Assembly: GCA_965245735.1 (NCBI GenBank)
Contig: CBDFAX010000032.1
Location: 1 to 19,193 of the forward strand
DNA length: 19,193 nt
Source of the DNA: Abiotrophia sp965245735
Lineage (GTDB): Bacteria; Bacillota; Bacilli; Lactobacillales; Aerococcaceae
Reading direction: 5' to 3'
Shown here: piece after piece, positions 6,572 through 13,547 of the stretch
Layout: every line of letters starts with the position of its first letter
How positions within the stretch are numbered: the stretch's first letter is position 1
Program-made: the position numbers and the translations under genes
The notes under the pieces: model-generated
Database searches by the model: none
Seen by the model: only the letters and a program-made list of their open reading frames with translations
What the model was told of the DNA's origin: nothing

Positions 6572-8212
6572 TTAATGACTTAAAGCGTCTTGGATGTCTG
6601 ATTTGAGGACATCGGCTTTTGGACCGTAGATAGCTTGTACCCCAGTGTCTTTGAGGACTAAGCCCATAGCACCAGCTTTCTTCCAAGCTTCTTCAGAACC
6701 AACCTTGCTTTGATCCTTAACAGAGACACGTAGACGGGTCATGCAGGCGTCAACATCCACGATGTTTTCGCGACCACCTAAAAGTTCAATGATGGTGGTT
6801 ACTTGTTCATCAGCTGGTTTTGCTTCACCAGAATCTTTGCTGTCAGTTGTACCGGAATCGTAGTTACCGTTACGGCCTGGAGTTGCAAAGTTAAACTTCT
6901 TAATCATGAAGTCAGCGATGAAGTACATAATCACAGCAAAGGCTACAGTCGTGATGACAAAGCGAACTAAGTCCATCGCCAAACCTGCTTGAATAGTCAT
7001 TGGTGTACGAGTTAAGAGCTCGATAGAACCGAAGGAGTGAACACGTAATGGCCAGATATCTGCCATAGCGAAGGATGCCCCTTGAACCACTGAATATACC
7101 AAGTATAATGGCATAGCCGCGAACATGAAGAGGAACTCGATTGGCTCGGTTACCCCTGTTAAGAAGACAGCCAAGCAGATAGAGATAAACATGGTGCGGT
7201 ATTCAGCCATTTTATCCTTGTCCACATTGCGGTACATAGCGTAAGCCAAGCCCATGAGGGTCCCCATAGAACCAATCATTTGACCTACTTTGAAACGAGC
7301 TGGAGTCCAGTTTTTCAAGATGTAGTCGACTTGAGACATGTCGCCAATGTTGCGGAAGTGAGCTAAGTCAGATGCCCATGCTAACCAGAGTGGGTCTTGA
7401 CCGCGAACGATTTCACCAATCTTGTCACCAGACAGGATTTGGTAAACCCCACCTAAGTCGGTGTAGTTGATTGGGATTGTTAACATGTGGTGGAGACCGA
7501 ATGGTAAGAGCAGACGCTCCAAGGTCCCGAAGACAAATGGTGAAACAATTGGTGCAGAGTCTTGCGAAGTTGCAATCCAGAGACCAAAGTTGTTAATCCC
7601 GATTTGGATAAATGGCCATACAACTGCCATTACTAAAGAAGTAATCACTGACCATAAGATAATAACAAACGGTACGAAACGTTTCCCGTTGAAGAAGGCC
7701 AAGGCATCAGGCAACTTACGGAAGTTGTAGTACTTGTTGTAGGCGTTAGCCCCTAAGAAACCTGAGATAATCCCAACGAATACCCCCATGTTAAGTGCAG
7801 GTGCACCCAACACGCTGGTGAAGAAACCTTTAACCATGATTGGGGTACCAAACAAGGTATGGGTGGTAGAAGCTTCATCTAAGAGCATCTTGTCGCTCAC
7901 ATTGAAGACTGCACCCGTAATACGGTTAATGAGGATGAAGGCCAAACCTGCTGCGAAGGCACCGCCCGCACGGTCCTTAGCCCAGTTCCCCCCGATCGCA
8001 AGCGCGAAGAGAATGTGCAAGTTAACAATGATTGCCCAACCGATGTTTTCTAAGACACCACCGGTAGTAACTAAAAATGGAATAGACCCAAAGCTAATCG
8101 CTAAGGTTTTCCCGATACTGATCATAAGACCAGCTGCTGGCATAACGGCAATAACGACCATGAGGGCTTTACCGAACTTTTGCCAGAACTCAAAACTCAA
8201 GAATTTTTTCAT
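6572..8212 (-). CDS. malT: PTS maltose/glucose-family permease, EIICB, probable MalT
   Basis: This 546-residue integral membrane protein takes up and phosphorylates its sugar. The EIIC part (about residues 1-450) starts KFGKALMVVIAVMPAAGLM. It contains the conserved HHMLTIPINYTDLGG and the GVTEPIEF motif near the substrate site. A Gly/Ser/Asp linker leads to the EIIB domain (about 470-546) with the phosphorylated Cys490 in DACMTRLRVSVKD. No EIIA domain is attached, so an external glucose-type EIIA must supply the phosphate. Length and layout match E. faecalis MalT (maltose) better than the longer EIICBA proteins. The downstream mapP supports maltose as substrate, although glucose cannot be excluded. 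The ATG at 8212 follows AGAAAGGAGA at 6 bases; the in-frame ATG at 8278 would add 22 residues, lacks such a site and breaks the normal family start. Confidence 0.85.
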   Translation of the reverse strand: MKKFLSFEFWQKFGKALMVVIAVMPAAGLMISIGKTLAISFGSIPFLVTTGGVLENIGWAIIVNLHILFALAIGGNWAKDRAGGAFAAGLAFILINRITGAVFNVSDKMLLDEASTTHTLFGTPIMVKGFFTSVLGAPALNMGVFVGIISGFLGANAYNKYYNFRKLPDALAFFNGKRFVPFVIILWSVITSLVMAVVWPFIQIGINNFGLWIATSQDSAPIVSPFVFGTLERLLLPFGLHHMLTIPINYTDLGGVYQILSGDKIGEIVRGQDPLWLAWASDLAHFRNIGDMSQVDYILKNWTPARFKVGQMIGSMGTLMGLAYAMYRNVDKDKMAEYRTMFISICLAVFLTGVTEPIEFLFMFAAMPLYLVYSVVQGASFAMADIWPLRVHSFGSIELLTRTPMTIQAGLAMDLVRFVITTVAFAVIMYFIADFMIKKFNFATPGRNGNYDSGTTDSKDSGEAKPADEQVTTIIELLGGRENIVDVDACMTRLRVSVKDQSKVGSEEAWKKAGAMGLVLKDTGVQAIYGPKADVLKSDIQDALSH

Positions 8213-8338
8213 CTTGTGTCTCCTTTCTATAAGTGCTAATTGTCTCTCTACCCTTCGCACATGTTGTCGGAATCTCAAGTTGGCAAAGTGACAATCAATA
8301 ATAATGACATGAAGATTCCAACACGTACTTACACTTAT

Positions 8339-8367
8339 ATATTAGCGTTTTCAAGTCTAAAAGTAAA
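8339..8367 (-). promoter_or_regulatory. Candidate malT promoter
   Basis: On the minus strand TTTACT (8367-8362), a 17-base spacer and TAATAT (8344-8339) form a moderate sigma-A promoter about 125 bases upstream of the malT start. Both boxes are two bases off consensus. Confidence 0.5.
8340..8354 (-). promoter_or_regulatory. Candidate cre site (CcpA) over the malT promoter
   Basis: TTGAAAACGCTAATA matches the cre consensus WTGNAANCGNWNNCW at every position except one (T for C). It overlaps the predicted -10 box and spacer, the usual position for catabolite repression. CcpA binding is inference. Confidence 0.6.
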
Positions 8368-8392
8368 GCTCATAAAGGGAAAGATTTACGAT

Positions 8393-8406
8393 TGATATCG
8401 GTATCA
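8393..8406. promoter_or_regulatory. Imperfect palindrome upstream of malT, possible LacI-family operator
   Basis: TGATATCGGTATCA is a 14-bp palindrome with one mismatched pair and a central CG, the form used by LacI-type regulators such as MalR. It lies about 25 bases upstream of the predicted -35 box. No regulator gene is visible in the window. Confidence 0.35.
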
Positions 8407-8440
8407 TAAAAACTGATAAATTGCCTGCTGATATGGTGTC

Positions 8441-8472
8441 AAAAAAGGACTGGGCAAGCTGTCCCAGTCCTT
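8441..8472 (-). terminator. Rho-independent terminator after ackA
   Basis: On the minus strand AAGGACTGGG and CCCAGTCCTT form a perfect 10-bp stem with an eight-base loop, running into a further T-run that begins in the stem's last two bases. Confidence 0.93.
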
Positions 8473-8484
8473 GTCATGCGCTTA

Positions 8485-9678
8485 TTAAGCCTGTTTTAGG
8501 CGCTCAACTTCGCGAGCGATTTCCATTTCTTCGTTAGTTGGTACGTTAAGGACGGTAACCTTCGCACCTTCTGGTGAGATGATGGCTTCTTTACGCGTGT
8601 TGTTGCGTTCAGTATCAATGTCACAACCGAAAGTAGTGATGCCTTTGATGACTTCTTCACGGATTTGGATAGAGTTCTCCCCAATCCCAGCAGTGAAGAC
8701 AATGGCATCTACTCCGTTCATGACCGCAATGTACTGACCAATGTATTTTTGGATACGGTTGACGAAGATATCATGAGCCAATTGGGCACGTTCGTTACCT
8801 TCACCAGCTGCTGATAAGATGTCACGCATATCGCTAGATACGCCAGAAATCCCTAAGAGACCTGACTTCTTGTTAAGGATGTTGACCATTTCAGCTACAT
8901 CGCTAATGCCAAGTTTTTGCATAACGAAGGCTACTAAAGAAGCGTCGATATCCCCAGTACGAGTCCCCATGGTTAAGCCTGCTAATGGTGTGAAGCCCAT
9001 AGAAGTATCAACAGAGATTCCGCCGTCTACAGCGGTGATAGAAGCCCCGTTCCCTAAGTGGCAGGTAATGATCTTGAGGTCTTTGATGTCTTTGCCCATC
9101 ATTTCAGCTGCACGACGTGCTACGTAGTGGTGGCTAGTCCCATGCGCCCCGTATTTACGAGCCTTGAATTTTTCATAGTACTCGTATGGTAAGCTGTAGA
9201 GGTAGTTAACCGCTGGCATGGTTGTATGGAAGGAAGTATCGAAGACAGCTGCCATGGTGATTTCTGGTAAACGTTCCTTGAAGGCGCGCATTACCGCAGC
9301 TTCCGCTGGGTTGTGGAGCGGTGCAAATTCGCCTAAGTCGGCAACTTGTTGGATGACCTCATCATTGATTAAGGCAGATTCCTTGAAGAGTTCGCCCCCT
9401 GCTACGACACGGTGACCTGCTCCGGTGATTTCGTGGTAGTCTTTGACAATCCCTAATTCGGTTAAGTGTTCGAATAAGAGTTCAACTGCCCGGTCATGGG
9501 TCGCAATCTCTTCTACAAGTTCAAATTTTTGGTCGTCGCCGTATTCGATCGCAAAGATTGAGTTATCCAAACCAATCCGTTCTACCAAACCTTTTGCAAC
9601 TACCGTTTCTTGTGGCATTTCAATTAATTGGAACTTCAAGCTTGAAGAACCAGCGTTAATCGCCATTGTTTTTGACAT
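8485..9678 (-). CDS. ackA: Acetate kinase
   Basis: This 397-residue enzyme interconverts acetyl phosphate plus ADP with acetate plus ATP, the last step of the phosphotransacetylase-acetate kinase route. Family signatures are intact: NAGSSSLKFQL at the N-terminus (phosphate-binding Asn8), GHRVVAGG (Arg90), HNPAEAA, FDTSFHTTMP (catalytic Asp147), YGAHGTSHHYV (His179), CHLGNGAS, DTSMGFTPLAGLTMGTRTG and TAGIGENS. The length is standard. It is a single-gene unit, with an extended -10 promoter upstream and a strong terminator downstream. The ribosome site (GGAGC) sits about 11 bases from the ATG, slightly far. No pta gene is adjacent. A convincing cre site was not found at the promoter, although this gene is often CcpA-activated in Firmicutes. 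Confidence 0.97.
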   Translation of the reverse strand: MSKTMAINAGSSSLKFQLIEMPQETVVAKGLVERIGLDNSIFAIEYGDDQKFELVEEIATHDRAVELLFEHLTELGIVKDYHEITGAGHRVVAGGELFKESALINDEVIQQVADLGEFAPLHNPAEAAVMRAFKERLPEITMAAVFDTSFHTTMPAVNYLYSLPYEYYEKFKARKYGAHGTSHHYVARRAAEMMGKDIKDLKIITCHLGNGASITAVDGGISVDTSMGFTPLAGLTMGTRTGDIDASLVAFVMQKLGISDVAEMVNILNKKSGLLGISGVSSDMRDILSAAGEGNERAQLAHDIFVNRIQKYIGQYIAVMNGVDAIVFTAGIGENSIQIREEVIKGITTFGCDIDTERNNTRKEAIISPEGAKVTVLNVPTNEEMEIAREVERLKQA

Positions 9679-9722
9679 GGTCTTAATCGCTCCATTCTGA
9701 GTTTTAAATAATCGATACTCCT

Positions 9723-9731
9723 ATTATAGCA
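9723..9731 (-). promoter_or_regulatory. ackA promoter, extended -10
   Basis: Minus-strand TGCTATAAT is a perfect extended -10 element about 45 bases ahead of the ackA start. No good -35 box is present at 17 bases, which extended -10 promoters tolerate. Confidence 0.7.
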
Positions 9732-9773
9732 CCCTTGGCAAGCCTTTGCATAGAAAAGACATTAGAAAAACGC

Positions 9774-9791
9774 AAAAAAGTCAACTTTTTT
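9774..9791. repeat. A/T-rich inverted repeat between divergent promoters
   Basis: AAAAAAGT-CA-ACTTTTTT is a perfect 8-bp inverted repeat. It lies directly upstream of the -35 box of the gene at 9874 and about 45 bases upstream of the ackA -10. It could serve as an UP-like element or operator for either gene; the sequence does not decide. Confidence 0.45.
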
Positions 9792-9794
9792 CCC

Positions 9795-9823
9795 TTGAAT
9801 CTATTTGCCTAGAAATTTATAAT
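9795..9823 (+). promoter_or_regulatory. Sigma-A promoter for the two-repeat secreted protein
   Basis: TTGAAT (9795-9800), a 17-base spacer and TATAAT (9818-9823) form a near-consensus promoter 50 bases before the ATG at 9874. Confidence 0.88.
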
Positions 9824-9873
9824 GGGAACATAAGGTAAATACGTTTTCAATTCGCATTAAGGAGGTAATAAGA

Positions 9874-10803
9874 ATGCGACGATTTATTAAGCTTATTTTG
9901 GCCTTAGGTTTGGTGCTAGGACTGACCCTACCTCTCAGCCAAGCATCCGCCCAAGATGATTACATCTATGGAGTACCTGTAGAGAATCTTGGCAACCGTA
10001 CCTATGGACGTCCAAATGTAGATTTAGGACAAAACCCTGATAACTTCCAACTCGATGCTGCAAACAGCACCTTGATTTCTAACTCTGCAAGATACTCCGT
10101 CAGTTTCGAACAAATTCCGACCCAAACCATTCAACTGCAATCGGCTTACCCTGAAGAAGGGATTCGGACCATCTATGTCAATACTCGGGTAACAGTTAAT
10201 ACTGACCCAAGCAATGGGCTAGCCATTCGTGGTCATCAATTCTACCTCTTCTATAACAAATTTGGGACCATTTCCCTGGCTTTCCCTAAATTAGCTTCCA
10301 ATACCCTTCAAAAACCAGATCCAGCTACGCCTTATGTAGAGTATGTGGAGTCTGGCACCAAAAAACCTGACTACAATACTGTCCAAGCCGTACCAGCTGA
10401 TCAAGCCCCTTATCGGGTGGACACCAAAAACTTAAGCCCATTAACCTATCACAAACAAGCTGTCAATGCGCCAAGTGATTACAGCCTTGAATTCACCAAC
10501 TACACCATGTCCTTCAACTACCTCAACGATAGTAAGCAAAACACCTATCGTTTCCAAGTAGTCGACGGACCAACCAAAGAAATTCGGGTCTACTCGGCTG
10601 ATGGTTCTGGTATCCGGACCGTTAAGGTCAACACCCGCCTCATTCCACAAGCCATTGTCAATGGCAATGAGCGTCAATTCGGTTATACCTACTACCTCTT
10701 CCACAACAAGAATGGCACCATCTCCTTAGTCACACCTAACTTCGCTGGCAACTACGGCCAAGGTGAAGAAGATGTTATGTTAGAATATGTTGTCAATCCA
10801 TAA
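9874..10803 (+). CDS. Secreted protein of unknown function with an internal duplication
   Basis: This 309-residue protein has a signal peptide (MRRFIKLILALGLVLGL, cut after ASA, residue 26) and no anchor or lipobox. It is built of two related halves offset by 150 residues. GIRTIYVNTRV (96-106) matches GIRTVKVNTRL (246-256), and YLFYNKFGTISLAFPKLASN (124-143) matches YLFHNKNGTISLVTPNFAGN (274-293). The alignment runs without gaps over about residues 72-143 and 222-293. Each half ends in a short EYV segment (156-158 and 304-306). A Pro/Lys/Asp-rich linker joins them. No catalytic motif is visible, and the alternating hydrophobic pattern suggests beta-strands. The start is set by a perfect AAGGAGGT site 7 bases upstream. 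It is monocistronic, between its own promoter and terminator. Confidence 0.85.
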   Translation: MRRFIKLILALGLVLGLTLPLSQASAQDDYIYGVPVENLGNRTYGRPNVDLGQNPDNFQLDAANSTLISNSARYSVSFEQIPTQTIQLQSAYPEEGIRTIYVNTRVTVNTDPSNGLAIRGHQFYLFYNKFGTISLAFPKLASNTLQKPDPATPYVEYVESGTKKPDYNTVQAVPADQAPYRVDTKNLSPLTYHKQAVNAPSDYSLEFTNYTMSFNYLNDSKQNTYRFQVVDGPTKEIRVYSADGSGIRTVKVNTRLIPQAIVNGNERQFGYTYYLFHNKNGTISLVTPNFAGNYGQGEEDVMLEYVVNP

Positions 10804-10813
10804 GATCTTTAGC

Positions 10814-10842
10814 AGACTGGGACTAGGTTCCAGTCTTTTTTT
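10814..10842 (+). terminator. Rho-independent terminator
   Basis: AGACTGGGA pairs with TTCCAGTCT (one G-T pair) around a CTAGG loop, followed by a seven-T run. It closes the gene at 9874. Confidence 0.9.
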
Positions 10843-10866
10843 ACACTTTCCTCAAGTCCGACAGTC

Positions 10867-10875
10867 TGTTATACT
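10867..10875 (+). promoter_or_regulatory. crcB promoter, extended -10
   Basis: TGTTATACT is an extended -10 element about 20 bases ahead of the crcB start. The -35 region is poor. The leader left for the mRNA is too short for a riboswitch. Confidence 0.55.
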
Positions 10876-10895
10876 GTTAGCCATGAGGTGATGAC

Positions 10896-11252
10896 ATGGA
10901 ATTTCTATTAGTCGGCGTCGGTGGTGCCTTGGGGGCTATTTTGCGCTATTTGCTAGGGCTATTGCCTTATCAAGGTAGCTTTCCACTTAAGACTTGGGCC
11001 ATCAACTTAGTGGGGAGTTTCTTGATTGGCTGGTTGAGCGCGCGTTTAGGGCGTCAAGCCTGGTTCCCGGGCGATCAGCTGCTACTTATCACCGGTCTCT
11101 GTGGTGGCTTTACCACCTTCTCCACCTTCAGTTTGGAGAATCTCAAGCTCCTGCAGGCGGGCCACTATCCCCAAGCCCTGCTCTACATGGCTAGCAGCCT
11201 AGTTCTAGGCTTAGCCTGTGTCGCTCTGGGCTACTACTTAGGCAAGCTATAA
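10896..11252 (+). CDS. crcB: Fluoride-specific ion channel CrcB/Fluc
   Basis: This 118-residue protein has four transmembrane helices and lets toxic fluoride leave the cell. Family signatures are present: GGALGAILRYLLG in helix 1, the TWAINLVGSFLIGW segment with the conserved Asn in helix 2, and GLCGGFTTFSTFSLE with the Phe/Thr pore motif in helix 3. Length is typical. Many Gram-positive bacteria carry two adjacent crcB genes; here only one is present, which would have to act as a homodimer or pair with a partner encoded elsewhere. The ATG follows a GAGGTGAT site; upstream ATGs (10883, 10891) are out of frame. No fluoride riboswitch fits between the promoter and the start. Confidence 0.93.
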   Translation: MEFLLVGVGGALGAILRYLLGLLPYQGSFPLKTWAINLVGSFLIGWLSARLGRQAWFPGDQLLLITGLCGGFTTFSTFSLENLKLLQAGHYPQALLYMASSLVLGLACVALGYYLGKL

Positions 11253-11258
11253 AATACC

Positions 11259-11292
11259 AAAAGGCTGGAAGCTAATGAGCTTCCAGCCTTTT
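11259..11292. terminator. Bidirectional terminator between crcB and the cold-shock gene
   Basis: A perfect 15-bp stem (AAAAGGCTGGAAGCT / AGCTTCCAGCCTTTT) with an AATG loop has A and T runs on both sides. It serves the convergent genes crcB (+) and csp (-). Confidence 0.93.
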
Positions 11293-11303
11293 CTTTATAT
11301 GAA

Positions 11304-11504
11304 TTAGATAGCAACCACATTAATGGCCTGCAAACCGCGCGAAGTTTCTTGGACATCATAGGAGACCGCTTGGCCTTCATTCAAGGTCTTGAAACCTTCC
11401 GCTTGGATATTCGAGAAATGTACAAAAACATCGACCCCGTCTTGACCTGAGATGAAGCCAAAGCCCTTATCGACGTTAAAGAATTTCACTGTACCGTTTA
11501 ACAT
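11304..11504 (-). CDS. Cold-shock protein, CspA family
   Basis: This 66-residue single cold-shock domain binds single-stranded RNA and DNA and melts RNA structure. Both nucleic-acid motifs are present: RNP1 KGFGFI (residues 13-18) and RNP2 VFVHF (26-30). The N-terminus MLNGTVKFFN is typical. I set the start at 11504, where the minus strand has AGGAGG just upstream; the frame remains open for 24 more codons, but that stretch is leader RNA and the family never has such an extension. A promoter about 100 bases upstream leaves a leader of roughly 90 nucleotides, as is usual for csp genes. Which csp paralogue it is cannot be told. Confidence 0.95.
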   Translation of the reverse strand: MLNGTVKFFNVDKGFGFISGQDGVDVFVHFSNIQAEGFKTLNEGQAVSYDVQETSRGLQAINVVAI

Positions 11505-11602
11505 GACTTTCCTCCTTATTTTTTTATGGATTACATCATTCAAATAATCAAGAAGAAAGCAAAGCATCTTAATCATTTTCTTAATTAATCTACCACTCTG
11601 AT

Positions 11603-11631
11603 ACTATAATGGAACAAGTTCCAAAAGTAAA
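11603..11631 (-). promoter_or_regulatory. Cold-shock gene promoter with a palindrome in the spacer
   Basis: On the minus strand TTTACT (11631-11626), a 17-base spacer and TATAGT (11608-11603) form a moderate promoter. The spacer is almost filled by the perfect palindrome TGGAACTTGTTCCA (11610-11623), where a bound protein would block RNA polymerase. The regulator is unknown. Confidence 0.55.
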
Positions 11632-11700
11632 GTCTTTTTGCCTATTTATTTTAGAATTTAGCTACTTTTTGGCAAATTTCTCCTGGTCCCCCTTGAGACT

Positions 11701-11733
11701 TGGCGCTTATGGCGTCCTATGCTACACTATAAT
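11701..11733 (+). promoter_or_regulatory. Promoter region of the response regulator gene
   Basis: A consensus -10 box TATAAT (11728-11733) lies 20 bases before the ATG at 11754. No good -35 box stands at 16-18 bases. Two TGGCG words 9 bases apart (11701 and 11710) could bind a regulator in direct-repeat fashion, but this is weak. Confidence 0.5.
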
Positions 11734-11753
11734 AGAAGCAAAGGAGGGCTCCC

Positions 11754-12440
11754 ATGTATAAGATTCTACTGGTCGAAGACGACCCTATTATCGCCCAATC
11801 CATCCAAAATATCCTGGCCACCTGGCACTATGAGGTCATCCTCGTCCAGGAATTTGATAAGGTCTTAGACCTCTATCTGCAGACCTCACCCCAGTTGGTC
11901 ATTCTGGACATCACCCTGCCGCTCTTTAACGGCTACTACTGGTGCCAGGAAATCCGCAAAGTCTCCAATGTCCCTATTCTCTTCCTGTCCTCTCATGACC
12001 AAGCTACCGAAATCGTTATGTCCATCAATATGGGGGCAGACGATTATATTACCAAACCCTTTGACAGCATGGTCCTAGTGGCCAAAATCCAAGGCCTCAT
12101 GCGTCGGGCCTATGAGCTGACCGCCGAGACAGAGTTTTCCGAGTATCACGGGGCCATGCTCAATCTCAAGACCACCCAACTCCACTACCAGGGCAACTTG
12201 GTCGATTTAACTAAGAACGAATTCCAGATTCTGCGGGTCCTCTTCGCCTCAGCTGGCCACTATGTCAGCCGCGACCAACTCATGCAGGAACTCTGGTCCA
12301 GTGAAGTCTTCATCGACGACAACACCCTCAGCGTTAACATGGCCCGTCTCCGTAAGAAATTAGAAGGCGTAGGCCTGGAGGACTTTATCCACACCAAGAA
12401 AGGAATTGGCTACGGCCTGGTGACTGCTCATGAAGCCTAA
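11754..12440 (+). CDS. OmpR-family response regulator of a Bce-type peptide resistance module
   Basis: This 228-residue protein has a receiver domain (about 1-120) followed by a winged-helix DNA-binding domain (about 130-225). Receiver residues are all present: acidic pocket Glu8-Asp9-Asp10, phosphorylated Asp52 in LVILDITLP, Ser79/Ser80 after LFL, and Lys101 in DDYITKPF. The C-terminal part has the OmpR layout (LTKNEFQILRVL and VNMARLRKKLE). Together with the overlapping kinase gene (11 bases) and the ABC transporter genes it matches BceR-like regulators, which activate their transporter operon when peptide antibiotics are being pumped. A matching operator lies ahead of the ATPase gene at 13440. 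Start supported by AAGGAGGG at 5 bases. Confidence 0.92.
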   Translation: MYKILLVEDDPIIAQSIQNILATWHYEVILVQEFDKVLDLYLQTSPQLVILDITLPLFNGYYWCQEIRKVSNVPILFLSSHDQATEIVMSINMGADDYITKPFDSMVLVAKIQGLMRRAYELTAETEFSEYHGAMLNLKTTQLHYQGNLVDLTKNEFQILRVLFASAGHYVSRDQLMQELWSSEVFIDDNTLSVNMARLRKKLEGVGLEDFIHTKKGIGYGLVTAHEA

Positions 12441-13422
12441 CTTTTTCTTATCCTGGCTAGGCAACCGCCGCTGGCTACTAGTCAGCAGCCTCTTGCAAGA
12501 CGGTCTACTGCTGATTTCGGCCCTGGCCTTTCCGCTATACCAGGACCTTGCCCTCTATATCTTGACCCTAAGCCTGGTCTTACAAGTGACCCTGGCAGGC
12601 CTAGATGCCTGGAAGGAATGGCGCCACACTCAAAGGGTTGAACTACAGCTGACCAATCACCAGCACCATCTTAAGGACTCCAATTCTACTTTGGCTGAGC
12701 AGACTATCTGGCAGGGCCTGCAAGAAGCTCACCACCAACTGCTCCAAGCCCAGCAGGCCTATCAAGCCAACTACCATGAACAGTTAGATTACTACACCCT
12801 CTGGGCCCACCAGGTCAAAACACCCCTGTCGGCTGCCCAACTCCTGGTCGAGCAACTGGATCCAACGGGTCCCCTACGGCCCCTTCTGCAACAGGAACTC
12901 TTCAAGATTAGCCAATATGTCGACCTGGTCTTACACTATCTGCGTATGGATACCTTCCACCAAGATTTGCAGATAGAATCGGTCAAGATTCAGGACCTGG
13001 TTAATCAAGTGGTCAAAAAATACGCGAGTTTCTTTATCCATAAGCCCTTGACCCTGGAATTGCAAGGTCTAGACTATGTCTATGTGACCGACCGCAAGTG
13101 GCTGGAGCTCATTCTGGAGCAACTCCTGTCTAATGCGATCAAATACACCCCGCAAGGGACCATTAAGATTAGTATCCAAGAGGGTATCTTGACCATTGCC
13201 GACACCGGCATTGGTATCCAAGCCCAGGACATTCCTCGGGTCTTTGAGCGTGGTTTTACGGGCTTTAACGGCCGTGTTTCTCAGCAATCCTCTGGCTTGG
13301 GCCTCTACCTCTGCAAGGCCATCGCCGCCAACCTGGGGATTGGCCTGACCCTCAAGTCCCAAGTGGGCCAAGGCACTCAAGTTCATTTGGACTTGAATCA
13401 AGCCAAATTAGCCCAAGATTAA
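12430..13422 (+). CDS. Intramembrane-sensing histidine kinase, BceS-like
   Basis: This 330-residue protein has two transmembrane helices near the N-terminus (about 17-35 and 39-58) joined by only a few residues, so there is no outside sensor domain. That is the hallmark of intramembrane-sensing kinases that are told of the drug by their transporter partner. The phosphorylated residue is His127 in the BceS-type box WAHQVKTP. The ATP-binding domain has the N-box QLLSNAIKYT (Asn235), G1 DTGIGI (258-263) and G2 GLGLYL (289-294). The ATG lies within the end of the regulator gene, an 11-base overlap that favours coupled translation. Its substrate is the response regulator just upstream. Confidence 0.92.
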   Translation: MKPNFFLSWLGNRRWLLVSSLLQDGLLLISALAFPLYQDLALYILTLSLVLQVTLAGLDAWKEWRHTQRVELQLTNHQHHLKDSNSTLAEQTIWQGLQEAHHQLLQAQQAYQANYHEQLDYYTLWAHQVKTPLSAAQLLVEQLDPTGPLRPLLQQELFKISQYVDLVLHYLRMDTFHQDLQIESVKIQDLVNQVVKKYASFFIHKPLTLELQGLDYVYVTDRKWLELILEQLLSNAIKYTPQGTIKISIQEGILTIADTGIGIQAQDIPRVFERGFTGFNGRVSQQSSGLGLYLCKAIAANLGIGLTLKSQVGQGTQVHLDLNQAKLAQD

Positions 13423-13439
13423 GTCAGTCACTGCCAAAG

Positions 13440-13453
13440 TGACAATAATGTAA
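13440..13453 (+). promoter_or_regulatory. BceR-type operator
   Basis: TGACA-ATAA-TGTAA fits exactly the TnACA-N4-TGTAA pattern known for BceR-like regulators of Firmicutes. It lies 53 bases upstream of the -10 box of the transporter genes. No such site is seen ahead of the regulator gene itself. Confidence 0.8.
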
Positions 13454-13457
13454 GATT

Positions 13458-13505
13458 AAACCGGAAATTGCAAGCCAAAGCTAAGGTAAGGCAATTTCCG
13501 GTTTT
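13458..13505 (+). terminator. Long hairpin, probable terminator of the regulator-kinase operon
   Basis: AAACCGGAAATTGC (13458-13471) and GCAATTTCCGGTTT (13491-13504) form a perfect 14-bp stem with a 19-base loop. Only four T follow before TATATAAT, so termination may be partial. It lies between the BceR-type operator and the -10 box of the transporter genes. Confidence 0.65.
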
Positions 13506-13506
13506 A

Positions 13507-13512
13507 TATAAT
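13507..13512 (+). promoter_or_regulatory. -10 box of the transporter operon
   Basis: A consensus TATAAT with no recognisable -35 box at 16-18 bases (AGGTAA at 17) fits an activator-dependent promoter driven from the operator at 13440. Confidence 0.65.
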
Positions 13513-13547
13513 GAAACTATCAAATAACTCAAGAAGGAGTGACTGAC

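Noticed and set aside
8213..8278. N-terminal extension of malT by 22 residues
   Set aside because: The extension is basic and unlike the family. The strong ribosome site AGAAAGGAGA points to the ATG at 8212.
7467..8291. Plus-strand ORFs opposite malT
   Set aside because: They are antisense to a permease with intact EIIC and EIIB motifs and have no ribosome sites of note.
9760..9780. cre site upstream of ackA
   Set aside because: The best match to WTGNAANCGNWNNCW (around the CG at 9771-9773) has at least three mismatches at fixed positions.
10804..10895. Fluoride riboswitch ahead of crcB
   Set aside because: Most of the interval is a terminator, and the promoter leaves a leader of only about 15-20 bases. 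The riboswitch core is not present.
11610..11623. LexA box at the cold-shock promoter
   Set aside because: The Gram-positive LexA site needs GAAC and GTTC four bases apart; here they are two apart.
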